Source of the DNA: Primulina eburnea | Taxonomy: Eukaryota > Streptophyta > Magnoliopsida > Lamiales > Gesneriaceae | Direction: 5' to 3' | Assembly: GCF_022965805.1 (NCBI RefSeq) | Contig: NC_133105.1 | Span: 28,371,208 to 28,435,207, forward strand | DNA length: 64,000 nucleotides | Shown here: positions 1 to 8,783 of the stretch, piece after piece | How the letters are laid out: the number at the start of each line of letters is the position of its first letter | Position numbering within the stretch: the first letter of the stretch is position 1 | Translations under genes and position numbers: made by a program | Notes under the pieces: model-generated | The model's database searches: none | What the model was told of the DNA's origin: nothing | The model's input: only the letters and a program-made list of their open reading frames with translations

Positions 1-741
1 CAAATGGGCTAGAATCCGGTTAATGAACCGGCCAAATGGAAAAGAGACGCGAGTAGAAGAAGCCGCGTACTCCATGGCGTACATAAGAAAACGGGGAAGG
101 TTAAAAGGACGCTGGGAGACTAAATAATAGAGAATGTACAGATCGAGATATTTGCAAGTGGAGAGGTCTCCACTGCGAGGAACAATAGAAGAAGTGATGA
201 GCTTCAGAACAAGCTGAAGCTGAGGAGGAAGGTCCTTCGCATGAGGACGGTCATCGGCAGGAGTAGGCGGACGACCGAAGATGGTGGTCAAGGCAGTGAC
301 TCGATCAAAAGTAGGGTCATTCTCAGTCCAAGACTGAGAAAAGAACTCACTCGGTCCGTCTCGAGGAAGATCGAACCAAGTGGAGAGGTCGGCGGTAGAA
401 AAAGAAATGAACCGACCCTGAACAATGGTAACAACACGAGTGTCATCACCACCAAGAACTAAGGAAAAGTTCGCATAGAACTGATGTATGAGAGAGGGGT
501 AGATGAGATCGGGTACGGAAGGTAGAAAGAAGTTTCCCCAACGTTGAGACTCAATAAGAGTAATCAACGTAAAGAAATTTGCACGAAGATAATCGGTGTG
601 AAGGGTACGACCAGGCAGAATGTTACGGGTTTCGAATTCAGGTGGGGTAGGACGAGGGTTGGGTGGTTGGGTAAGATCATGGTGAAAGGCACCGTGACGA
701 GGGCGAACATTTCGGCCAGCTACGTTACGGCGCGGAGGCAT
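1..741 (-). CDS. Partial accessory ORF resembling the putative plant transposon protein domain
   Basis: A reading frame open for 247 codons runs from an ATG at 741 to the window edge. I checked every triplet and found no stop. The N-terminus is basic (MPPRRNVAGRNVRPRHG). Later motifs include ANFFTLITLIESQRWGNFF, a WFDLPRDGPSE stretch, and near the edge VPRSGDLSTCKYLDLYIL followed by FPFGRFINRIL. This pattern resembles the plant-only putative transposon protein family often found as an extra ORF in retroelements; that assignment is from memory of the family and is inference. It has no zinc knuckle and no recognisable catalytic motif. It is on the same strand as the upstream pol, about 600 bp downstream of it, and has its own TATA box 76 bp before the ATG. 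The C-terminus is outside the window. Function unknown. Confidence 0.7.
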   Translation of the reverse strand, partial: MPPRRNVAGRNVRPRHGAFHHDLTQPPNPRPTPPEFETRNILPGRTLHTDYLRANFFTLITLIESQRWGNFFLPSVPDLIYPSLIHQFYANFSLVLGGDDTRVVTIVQGRFISFSTADLSTWFDLPRDGPSEFFSQSWTENDPTFDRVTALTTIFGRPPTPADDRPHAKDLPPQLQLVLKLITSSIVPRSGDLSTCKYLDLYILYYLVSQRPFNLPRFLMYAMEYAASSTRVSFPFGRFINRILAHL

Positions 742-816
742 AGTGAGTAGTGAGTGTTTTGTGTGGGGAAAGAAAGAAGGAGTGAATGAGCAAATAAATC
801 AGAGGATCCGAACGCC

Positions 817-1127
817 TATTTATAGGCCATGTTCGGACGGTCCGAACAAGAGTTCGGAAGGTCCGGAATTTGAACGGAACGGTTAGCTGGCAGGAGGTTC
901 GGACGATCCGATTAATACTCGGACGATCCGATCCTAGAACGGAGGCTACGAAGCGTAAACGGAGGGTCCGAAGTCTGACAATCAGGCATGGGAAGGCGCG
1001 AACATTAAATGACATCGGAAGGAGTTCGGACGATCCGATGTTTGTTCGGATGGTCCGAAGAAGGAATCGGAGGTTCTGGAACCTATGGTCAGGTTCGGAC
1101 GATCCGAACACGTTCGGTGGATCCGAA
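817..1127 (-). promoter_or_regulatory. Candidate internal promoter: TATA box plus array of TTCGGA-N3-TCCGAA palindromes
   Basis: On the minus strand a CCTATAAATAGG box (TATA at 817-824) stands 76 bp upstream of the accessory ORF ATG. Directly upstream, from 832 to about 1127, are roughly ten copies of a 15-bp imperfect palindrome, for example at 832, 898, 1027, 1043 and 1094. The arms are TTCGGA and TCCGAA; the 3-bp centre varies (CGG, CGA, TGG). The nearest copy begins about 7 bp from the TATA box. The region lies between pol and the accessory ORF, so it could drive a separate transcript. That role is inference; the motif array and TATA box are direct observations. Confidence 0.6.
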
Positions 1128-1285
1128 GTGAAACGAAGCATCCGAAAAAGAACGGTGATTCCGAAGTGGCCAAGATGAGGAACACCTAAAATTTAAAATA
1201 TTTAGCACATAAATGAATGTTGAGCCATAATTATGGATAAATACAATTAATTTGTATTATCCGACATTATAATGCTCACATTAAT

Positions 1286-1300
1286 AATACTCCCCCTCAA
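1286..1300 (-). other. Polypurine-tract-like run after pol of element A
   Basis: On the minus strand TTGAGGGGGAGTATT lies 36 bp past the pol stop. It looks like a copia plus-strand primer tract, but the sequence after it does not begin with TG and does not match the 5' LTR at 5911-6984. It may be an internal tract, a relic, or the start of a different element. Confidence 0.4.
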
Positions 1301-1335
1301 TTTAACAAATATGTACGAGAGTATTCGACTAGTGT

Positions 1336-4300
1336 TTACAACTCAATCATGCCAAGTTCACCACGCAAACGAATAAAAGTAGATTCATCTAGTGGTTTTG
1401 TAAAAATATCAGCAATTTGATTCTTGGTGTCAACATAGTGAAGTTCAACATCATTTTGCTCAATGTGATCACGAATGAAATGATGTCGAATGTCAATATG
1501 TTTAGTACGAGAATGTTGAACTGGATTCTTTGTTAGACATATGGTGCTTGTATTATCACAAAAGATTGGAATTTTTGAAAAAGTAACACCATAGTCGAGT
1601 AATTGATACTTCATCCAAAGAATTTGTGCACAACAACTACCGGCAGCCATATACTCGGCCTCGGTCGTTGAAAGTGCAACACAGTTTTGCTTTTTAGAAA
1701 ACCATGACACCAAGCAATTTCCCAAAAAGAAACAAGTTCCACTAGTGCTCTTTCTATCCACCTTATATCCTCCAAAGTCGGCATCACAGTAAGCTTTTAA
1801 ATCGAAAAATGAGTTCTTAGAATACCATAATCCGAGATTTGGAGTATTTGAAAGATATTTGAAAATGCGTTTTAAGGCGAATAAGTGTGATTCCTTTGGA
1901 CATGATTGAAATCGTGCACACAAGCAAACACTAAACATAATGTCAGGTCTACTAGCAGTCGCATAGAGTAGGGAGCCAATCATGCTACGAAATAACTTTT
2001 GGTCAACAGGTTTACCTCCCTCATCTTTGTCGAGTCTGACTGTCGTGCTCATAGGTGTGGATGAGGCTTTGGAAGACTCCATCCCAAATTTTTTTAGCAT
2101 CTCCTTGATGTACTTTCCTTGGTTGACAAAGAAACCATCCTTGCATTGCTTGATTTGGAGACCAAGGAAGTAGTTGAGTTCGCCCATCATGCTCATCTCA
2201 AAGTGATCCTGCATAAGCTTAGAAAAATCTCTACACAAGTGTTCATTAGTAGCACCAAAAATAATATCATCTACATATATTTGTACTATCAGCAAATCAT
2301 TATTTTTAGTCAAGGTAAATAAGGTAATATCAACTTTACCCCTACAAAAACCATTAGACAGCAAAAAGGTAGATAATTTCTCATACCAAGCTCTAGGAGC
2401 TTGTTTCAAACCATACAAAGCCTTATCAAGTTTATACACATAATCAGATAAGTGCACATCTTCAAAACCAATAGGTTGCTCAACATACACTTCTTCTTTC
2501 AAATCACCATTAAGAAAAGCACTTTTAACATCCATTTGAAACAATTTAAAGTCTCTAGAGCAAGCAAAAGCAAGTAGCATGCGAATGGATTCTAGTCTAG
2601 CAACAGGGGCATAAGTCTCATCATAATCAATTCCCTCTTCTTGACTATATCCTTTAGCTACTAGCCTAGCTTTATTTCTAGTGATTGTACCATGCTCATC
2701 TAACTTGTTCCTAAATACCCATTTAGTTCCTATGACAGGTCTATCAGTGGGTCTAGGTACAAGATTCCAAACTTTATTCCTTCTAAATTCATTTAGTTCA
2801 TCTTGCATAGCAATAATCCAAGAATCATCAAGTAAAGCTTCTTCTATGTTCTTAGGCTCTATGTGAGAAAGAAAAGCAAGATAATTGCACATATTAGAAG
2901 AGCGAGTAGATACTCCCTTCGATGGGCTACCAATGATGAGGTCCATGGGATGATCCTTGTGTGTAGTCCACTCCTTCGGAAGAGGTGCGTCCTCTTGATC
3001 TTTAGGAACATTATCTAGGCTTGTGGACTCCAACTTTTCGCCAAGGATATCTATATCATCATCATCAGAAACAACAGTTCTAGGCAAGCAAGGGTTAGTT
3101 TCATCAAATATGACATGAATAGATTCTTCAACTAGTAAAGTACGTTTATTAAAGACTCTATATGCTTTGCTAGAAGTAGAGTAACCAAGAAAGATACCTT
3201 TGTCCGATTTAGCATCGAACTTACCCAGGTTGTCCTTACCATTGTTGTGGATGAAGCATTTTGATCCAAAAGCGCGGAAGTAAGAAATGTTAGGCTTTCT
3301 CCCTCTCCATAGTTCGTATGGAGTTTTCTTGAGAATTGGCCTTATTGATACGCGATTGATGATGTAACAAGCAGAACTCATTGCTTCAGCCCAAAAATAT
3401 TTTGGTAGAGAATGCTCACATAGCATGGTCCTTGCAATCTCTACTAGGGTCCTATTCTTCCTCTCAACGACACCGTTTTGTTGAGGAGTTCTAGGACAAG
3501 AAAAGTTGTGACCAATGCCTTTGCTTTGACAAAAAATTGAAAAATTTTCATTTTGAAATTCCGTTCCGTGGTCACTACGGATTTGTTTGATCAAAAGATT
3601 TTTCTCATTTTCAACCTTTTTGACAAAAATTTTGAAATGATCAAAGGCATCATTTTTGTGGGCTAAAAACAATGTCCAAGTAAAACGTGAAAAATCATCA
3701 ACAATGACAAAAGCATAAGATTTTCCTCCTAGACTAGTTGTCCTCGAGGGACCACATAAATCTAGGTGAAGTAATTCAAGGGGCATAGAAGTGGATACAA
3801 AATTTTTATTTTTGAAAGATTCCTTTGTGTGTTTACCAAGTTGACAAGCATCACAAAAAGAATCTAATTTTAAATTCAGCTTTGGCATTCCGGAAACTAG
3901 GTCAAGTTTTAAAAGTTTTTCTATGGTGCTCATCCCAACATGACCAAGTCGTCTATGCCAAAGAATGTTGTCATCAACATTTAATGTTACAAGGCTTTTT
4001 ATTTTTGAAAAAGATGAAATCTTTAAATCGACCTTGTAAACATTTTCACTTCTATAACCTTTGAAACTAATGGTTTTGTCAGTTGTGAGTGATACAGTGC
4101 AATCGTGTGGTGTGAATTTGACTTCATAACCCCTATCGCACAATTGACTAATGCTTAGGAGGTTATGTTTAAGCCCTTTCACAAGAAGTACATCATCAAT
4201 AATAGTATAGTTAGATATACCTATTGAGCCGATGCCTTCTATGATCCCTTTGCTGTTGTCTCCGAAGGTCACCGATCCCTTTTCTTTTGGTCGAATGGAT

Positions 4301-4386
4301 TGTAGCAGCTTCTTTTCTCCCGTCATGTGTCGAGAGCATCCACTGTCAAGATACCAAGTGCTCGATGACTTGTCTCCCCTTTGTCC
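1336..4386 (-). CDS. pol: Element A pol: protease, integrase, reverse transcriptase, RNase H
   Basis: This is a copia-type polyprotein. From the first ATG (4326) it is 996 residues long, but the frame is open back to 4386. The protease active site ([13 protein letters not shown], Asp codon at 4345-4347) lies in that upstream stretch, so the ATG is not the true N-terminus. Counting from the ATG, the domains are the integrase zinc finger (H124, H129, C158, C161), the integrase catalytic triad (D189, D252, E288), reverse transcriptase with YVDD at 684-687, and RNase H with D848 and E889. No stop interrupts it. Its start overlaps the end of gag in another frame, with a TAG at 4387-4389, so expression needs a frameshift or the copy is mutated. 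All catalytic motifs I can check are present. Confidence 0.92.
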   Translation of the reverse strand, partial: GQRGDKSSSTWYLDSGCSRHMTGEKKLLQSIRPKEKGSVTFGDNSKGIIEGIGSIGISNYTIIDDVLLVKGLKHNLLSISQLCDRGYEVKFTPHDCTVSLTTDKTISFKGYRSENVYKVDLKISSFSKIKSLVTLNVDDNILWHRRLGHVGMSTIEKLLKLDLVSGMPKLNLKLDSFCDACQLGKHTKESFKNKNFVSTSMPLELLHLDLCGPSRTTSLGGKSYAFVIVDDFSRFTWTLFLAHKNDAFDHFKIFVKKVENEKNLLIKQIRSDHGTEFQNENFSIFCQSKGIGHNFSCPRTPQQNGVVERKNRTLVEIARTMLCEHSLPKYFWAEAMSSACYIINRVSIRPILKKTPYELWRGRKPNISYFRAFGSKCFIHNNGKDNLGKFDAKSDKGIFLGYSTSSKAYRVFNKRTLLVEESIHVIFDETNPCLPRTVVSDDDDIDILGEKLESTSLDNVPKDQEDAPLPKEWTTHKDHPMDLIIGSPSKGVSTRSSNMCNYLAFLSHIEPKNIEEALLDDSWIIAMQDELNEFRRNKVWNLVPRPTDRPVIGTKWVFRNKLDEHGTITRNKARLVAKGYSQEEGIDYDETYAPVARLESIRMLLAFACSRDFKLFQMDVKSAFLNGDLKEEVYVEQPIGFEDVHLSDYVYKLDKALYGLKQAPRAWYEKLSTFLLSNGFCRGKVDITLFTLTKNNDLLIVQIYVDDIIFGATNEHLCRDFSKLMQDHFEMSMMGELNYFLGLQIKQCKDGFFVNQGKYIKEMLKKFGMESSKASSTPMSTTVRLDKDEGGKPVDQKLFRSMIGSLLYATASRPDIMFSVCLCARFQSCPKESHLFALKRIFKYLSNTPNLGLWYSKNSFFDLKAYCDADFGGYKVDRKSTSGTCFFLGNCLVSWFSKKQNCVALSTTEAEYMAAGSCCAQILWMKYQLLDYGVTFSKIPIFCDNTSTICLTKNPVQHSRTKHIDIRHHFIRDHIEQNDVELHYVDTKNQIADIFTKPLDESTFIRLRGELGMIEL

Positions 4387-5873
4387 CTACAAGGTTGAGA
4401 TACAGTTTGATAGTTGGTACCCGTTTCTTTGGGTCCTTTGGGGTTAGTAGTAGTTGGGGATTTGGGGATCCATTTCCAATAACTATTCTTGTTGTGTTGG
4501 TGTCTAAGTTTCTTGCATTTAGGTCTTATGTGGCCTATCTTACAACAGTAAGTACATGTTGGTGGTGTTCTTGGTTTTGCCTTTGCGATAAGACTAGCGA
4601 AGTTGACTGATTTCTTTTCATATCCTAGACCTCCTTTGTCGAAGTTACACCTTTGCATGCTCAAGAGGTTTTCTAGTTTACCGCTACTCACATTGAACTT
4701 GTTGAAGGCTTTCTCTAAGTCTCTTAGGTTTGTCTTGAGCTTAGTGTTGTCATGCATCCTAGCTTCTAGTTCAGTTTTAAGTTGCTTATTCTCATTTCTA
4801 AGTGACTTAGCCTTATTGTACATACTAGTGTAAGCGGAGAGTAATTCATCGTAAGAGGGTACCTCGTCGTCATCCGAGTCGGTCAGATGATCTTCCTTCG
4901 CCATGAAGCATAGGGTAGACTCCTCTTCGTTGTCGCTGTCGCTCCACGTGGCTAGAAGGGCCTTTTTCTTGTCTTTGCCGGCCTTCTTCTTGGAGGGACA
5001 CTCGTTTGCATAGTGACCATTTTGTTGACAGTTGTAGCAGGTCACTTCCTTCTCAAACTTTTTGTCTTTCTTGTTGAAGTTGGAACTCCGCATGAATCTT
5101 TTGAACTTTCTAGTGAGGAGTGCCATTTCTTCATCGTCGCTATCTTCAAGTTGACTGGTCAAGGCGATCCCTTTCGCCTTTACTTTGTCGTCATCTTTCT
5201 TTGTCTCCTTCCGGGTAGATACTTCAAGTTCATGGGTCTTTAGGGTCCCATGAAGTTGATCAAGGTCGTAGGATGCCGCATCTCCCTTGTTGGATTCAAT
5301 GATAGCCGTGCGCTTTGCATCCCATTCCGCCGGTAATGCTCGAAGGGCTCTCCTCCACACTTGTTTAGTTGGGTAGTTCTCACCAAGTTGGGCAAGCTCA
5401 TTGATGATTTGGGTGAGTCGCCGGAACATGGTGTCGATATCCTCCTTGGGTTCCATCTCAAAGGTCTCGTACTTGAGTTGGAGAAGGTCTATCTTCGTTT
5501 CTTTGACTTGATTGGTTCCCTCGTGGCAAATCTCCAATTTGTCCCAAATCTCTTTGGCGGAGGTACAAGCCGAGATTCGGTTGTATTCATTCATATCTAG
5601 AGAACAATGAAGAATATTCATAGCTTTAGCATTTTGAGAGATAAGTTTCATATCGTCCTTGGTGAAGTCATCCATTCCCTTAGGAATTTCCTTATTATCC
5701 ACCGTTTTCATGGGGATATAGGGACCTTTCACCGTTATTTTCCAAAGGTCGTAATCGACGGATTGGATGTATAGAGATATTCTATTTTTCCAATATCCGT
5801 AATTAGTACCATTGAAAAGAGGGGGACGATTTGTGGATTGTCCTTGGGCATACTCGCTTGCTAGATTGGCCAT
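4323..5873 (-). CDS. gag: Element A gag (copia nucleocapsid/capsid protein)
   Basis: The frame is open from 5909 (528 residues), but homologous copia gags begin at [12 protein letters not shown], which is Met13 here (5873), so I chose that start. The N-terminal part has the [13 protein letters not shown] signature of plant copia gag. Two CCHC zinc knuckles follow at residues 291-304 and 452-465 of the longer frame. A charged, probably coiled-coil segment lies at about 355-415. Acidic DSDDEE and DSDNEE patches flank the first knuckle. It assembles the virus-like particle and binds the element RNA. The ORF ends at 4323, overlapping the pol frame, and its last residues replace what should be the protease entry in the pol frame. 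Confidence 0.9.
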   Translation of the reverse strand: MANLASEYAQGQSTNRPPLFNGTNYGYWKNRISLYIQSVDYDLWKITVKGPYIPMKTVDNKEIPKGMDDFTKDDMKLISQNAKAMNILHCSLDMNEYNRISACTSAKEIWDKLEICHEGTNQVKETKIDLLQLKYETFEMEPKEDIDTMFRRLTQIINELAQLGENYPTKQVWRRALRALPAEWDAKRTAIIESNKGDAASYDLDQLHGTLKTHELEVSTRKETKKDDDKVKAKGIALTSQLEDSDDEEMALLTRKFKRFMRSSNFNKKDKKFEKEVTCYNCQQNGHYANECPSKKKAGKDKKKALLATWSDSDNEEESTLCFMAKEDHLTDSDDDEVPSYDELLSAYTSMYNKAKSLRNENKQLKTELEARMHDNTKLKTNLRDLEKAFNKFNVSSGKLENLLSMQRCNFDKGGLGYEKKSVNFASLIAKAKPRTPPTCTYCCKIGHIRPKCKKLRHQHNKNSYWKWIPKSPTTTNPKGPKETGTNYQTVSQPCRDKGETSHRALGILTVDALDT

Positions 5874-5896
5874 TTTAAAAGATTTTGAAAAACCTT

Positions 5897-5908
5897 GCTC
5901 TGATACCA
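5897..5908 (-). other. Element A primer binding site (initiator tRNA-Met)
   Basis: The minus strand reads TGGTATCAGAGC, complementary to the 3' end of plant initiator Met tRNA. It lies two bases inside the 5' LTR end, which fixes the orientation of the element. Confidence 0.9.
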
Positions 5909-5910
5909 CT

Positions 5911-6984
5911 TGAAGAACCTAAAGGGGGGGTGAATAGGTTCTTTTAGGCCCTTTAGCGTTTTTAAAACGAGTTTGCAAAAATTGCAAGCGGAAGACTTGA
6001 GGGACAATCACAAATAAAATGAATGCGTAAAGTAAGTGCGTAAAATAAATGCGTAGTAAAGTAAATGCGTAAAGTAAAGAGGGATAGAGATGTTTATGGA
6101 AGTTCGACGAAGAATCGTCTACGTCTCCCCTTCTCGATGAGGATCGAGGTATCACTATATCGACTTGGCTTTAGGAGCTCCAAGCTAGCTTTTACAACCA
6201 CGCCTCGATGCGTCTACTTGGCCTTGAGGGCTCCAAGGATAGCCACGAACTTTACAACCCACTCGAGAGTATTACTTTCACTCTTTTTCTACAACTCTTT
6301 TGATATTACAACTCTTTTAATCAACGCACACAAGAGATAGTAGAAAGCTTTGTAAGAGACAAGAGAGTGGAGTGGGATGATTGAAAATGCATCCTCAAAG
6401 GCCTATTTATACTAGTCTTGGACGCCAAGGTTCGGATCTTCTGTTTATGCTTCGGAACGTCCGATGTGATTGAAATCAATTTCCGTAATTTTGGGATGAC
6501 TTCGGATCGTCCGTTCTTGACTTCGTAGGGTCCGAACATATGCTTCGGAGGGACCGATCCAGCTTCGTATCTTCCGAACAGTTCTTTCAGACAGTGTGTG
6601 AACAGCTTCGGAAGGTCCGAACTCCAGTTCGTACCGTCCGAACATTCCCGCGTTTCCGGAGATTTGAAATCTTCAACACTTCGTAGCGTCCGAAATGTCT
6701 TCGTAGCGTCCGAAATCTTACTCGATCAATCAGTCATATCAATTTGTCTCCGCATTGAAGTGATTTGATTGCTTGTGTTCGGAACGTCCGATCACGTCTT
6801 CGGAACGTCCGAACGCTCTCCTCGCAGCTTCCGAACAGCTTCTATTTTGCTTCTGAATTGCACAATTTCGGACCGTCCGAACCGAATGTCGGATCTTCCG
6901 AACGTAACCTGTTCTTAATTTCCTGCATGCCTCAATATAAAACATTAGTACATTTTTAATCCAAGTTTTGGTATCATCAAAACA
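5911..6984 (-). repeat. Element A 5' LTR
   Basis: In element sense the LTR runs from TGTTTTGATGATACC at 6984 to GGTTCTTCA at 5911, about 1.07 kb, with TG...CA ends. The inner end is fixed by the primer site. The outer end is inferred from the TG start and from the change to gypsy-like sequence at 6985. No second copy is present in the window to confirm it. Confidence 0.75.
6404..6905 (-). promoter_or_regulatory. Element A LTR promoter: TATA box and about 14 TTCGGA-N3-TCCGAA-type motifs
   Basis: On the minus strand a TATAAATA box (6404-6411) is preceded by a 470-bp array of imperfect 15-bp palindromes, for example near 6453, 6607, 6798, 6867 and 6887. Arm variants TTCGTA and TTCGGA both occur. 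This is the same core as in gypsy B and F and in the accessory-ORF promoter. Promoter role is inferred from position in the LTR. Confidence 0.7.
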
Positions 6985-7068
6985 AAAACTTTGGGATATG
7001 TTACAGCATTAAAAACATTAATCTCATCCTCGAGATTTGTATGCGTTTAAGGCGTAACAAAACATTAC

Positions 7069-7563
7069 CCTCAAACTCTAGAGGACAACCCAAAACTAGA
7101 CGTTTAGCTAGCACCGAATGACCCATCGGTGTGGAAACAGATACCACAACGTCCAAAGAAGTGAAAGGTAATGCATGACGCTTAGCAAATCTCGCAGATA
7201 TGAATGAATGTGATGCACCAGTATCAATGAGAACGTAAGCAGGTAATCCACATAATAAAAAAACACCTGCGATAACTCTGTCGTTCTCCTCACCAGCCTG
7301 ATCCTGGTTAAGAGCAAAGACCTGCCCTTGAGTACGCGGTCGGAGGTTAGAACCCTGAGTAGACTGTCCCTGTTGTGGTCTCTGATGAACTGAAGCCTGA
7401 GAACCAGATCCTGATCCTCCGCCCGTCTGTGGACAGTCTCTCTTCATATGGCCCATCTCACCGCATTTGTAACAAGCACCCACAACTTTGCGACAACGCT
7501 CCGTCGGATATCCTTCCCGCACTGTTGACACGGGCCCTTCTTCTTCCCAAAATCTTAATGCAT
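7069..7563 (-). pseudogene. Element B gag-protease remnant
   Basis: The frame keeps a CCHC knuckle (CYKCGEMGHMKRDC) and a protease start with the aspartic motif [15 protein letters not shown], closely matching residues 134-260 of the F polyprotein. The matrix and capsid regions are missing: the leader after the primer site runs straight into the region before the knuckle. The match to F ends at about 7068 within the protease. The open frame of 200 residues (7001-7603) starts inside the LTR, so its first residues are not gag. It cannot encode a working polyprotein. Confidence 0.85.
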
Positions 7564-7575
7564 GCTCTGATACCA
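7564..7575 (-). other. Element B primer binding site
   Basis: TGGTATCAGAGC on the minus strand lies four bases inside the LTR end at 7580. It is the same type and spacing as in element F. Confidence 0.85.
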
Positions 7576-7579
7576 TAAA

Positions 7580-8783
7580 TGTAGTGACCCGTTCCAGAAT
7601 CACCTACTAATCAGAACTTAAGCATGCAAAATTAACATTTAAAACTGAATCAGGTAATACAGCGGAAAAACAGTAATACAATCCAATCGAATCTGTAAGT
7701 ACAAAATACTTAAACAACCAGATCGAACTAAATACCAAGAAGGAATACCAATAACTACAAGTCAACCTCTGCCAGCTCCCTGTCCACTCCCTCCTGGACC
7801 GTCCAACCTGAGACCTGCCCCATCGAATAGGGTGTCCAAAACAGAGATAAACCGAGGACGTGAGCATAAAACGCTCAGCACCGAAAGCATGAGTATACAA
7901 GACTATGACATGCATGTATGCAAAAAGTACTGGATACCAGGATCTGGGTATAACGAAATACTGCTCAGGTAAATGACGTCAAGGTATGTAGCACTCTGCG
8001 CCGTCGCACCAGGAGGTGGCTCCCATACCAAAATAAACCTGTGGATATACCGGTGACCTGACCACCGTCGGCCAACGGGGTCCAACCATCCACAACAAAC
8101 GAGGGCTGAGCACCCTCTCAACAGGCTATCTCAAAGATAATCAGGCTCAACATGATTATGCAAATGCCGCATAATAAACCATGCATCATATGACAGATAA
8201 TAATGCAACATATAAACATGCAACACATAGCAAAGTATACTCAATCCTGCTATCTCGGATAGTACTTTCGTACCTCAAACCAGTAGATCCTAGCAATCAG
8301 CCCTAGAATCAAGCCTGCGTCCGTAGTCAGCCCACTGATGCCGCTAGCTCCCAACAAGAGCACAACTCCGCTACAAAACCAGTAGCTCCCCGCTAGTACC
8401 TAAACCTCGGGAAAAAACTAGAAACCCATCAGAAACGACTAAAACGCTCTGGAACACTCGGAATTGGCGAGTAACAAATGAAGCCTCGCGCCTCTATTTA
8501 TAGACAACGATCGGTAGATCCGATCCACTTCGGACGATCCGATCCGGCACACTTCGGACGATCCGAACCCTGATCGGACGATCCGAATCCTACATGTCTT
8601 CCACGTGTCCAGCCACCTGTCTTCGGACGATCCGAACCCTGATCGGACGATCCGAACCTTGCATGTCTTCCACGTGTCCAGCCACCTGTCTTCGGACGAT
8701 CCGAACCCTGTTCGGTCCTTCCGATCCCACCGAAATAATATTTAATCCAATAATTAACTCGAATTAGGCATCGGGATACTACA
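7580..8783 (-). repeat. Element B 5' LTR
   Basis: About 1.2 kb with TGTAGT...ACTACA ends. It is homologous to both LTRs of element F (51786-53264 and 57945-59422) but shorter and diverged. Confidence 0.88.
8495..8735 (-). promoter_or_regulatory. Element B LTR promoter with palindrome array and G-boxes
   Basis: The minus-strand TATA box (TATAAATA, 8495-8502) is preceded by at least seven TTCGGA-N3-TCCGAA motifs between about 8510 and 8735. Two copies of a CCACGTGT G-box/ABRE-like site sit between them. The unit of palindromes plus G-box plus CAGCCACCTGTC is tandemly duplicated (about 8570-8700). Confidence 0.7.

Larger units (their letters stand above)
1..6984 (-). mobile_element. Element A: Ty1/copia LTR retrotransposon with 3' accessory ORF (left end outside window)
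   Basis: Read on the minus strand, the order is 5' LTR (5911-6984), primer site (5897-5908), gag, pol with the copia order PR-IN-RT-RNase H, an intergenic promoter, then an accessory ORF that leaves the window at base 1. The DNA downstream of pol does not resemble the 5' LTR, so I read it as internal sequence, with the 3' LTR beyond the left edge. This is the layout of SIRE/Maximus-type copia elements, which have an extra ORF after pol. The element interrupts the remains of gypsy B at 6984/6985. The second target-site copy lies outside the window, so the insertion cannot be fully proved here. Confidence 0.8.
6985..8783 (-). mobile_element. Element B: internally deleted Ty3/gypsy element
   Basis: The 5' LTR (7580-8783) and primer site are followed by only about 0.5 kb of gag-protease, then by a short stretch (about 7000-7068) that looks like the extreme 3' end of a gypsy element (CTCGAGGATGAGAT before a TGTAAC start). 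It is the same family as the full element F at 51786-59422, which gives a template for the deletions. Copia A truncates it at 6984. B itself breaks the gag of copia C at 8783/8784. Confidence 0.8.

Noticed and set aside
241..1185. Short frames on the plus strand at 241-462, 544-750 and 870-1178, and minus frames at 725-1141 and 982-1185
   Set aside because: The first two are antisense shadows of the accessory ORF; the others are translations of the palindrome array.
1286..1300. Start of the 3' LTR of A at the purine tract near 1290
   Set aside because: The following sequence does not start with TG and does not align with the 5' LTR at 5911-6984. A long ORF in pol sense lies there instead. 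Kept as uncertain.
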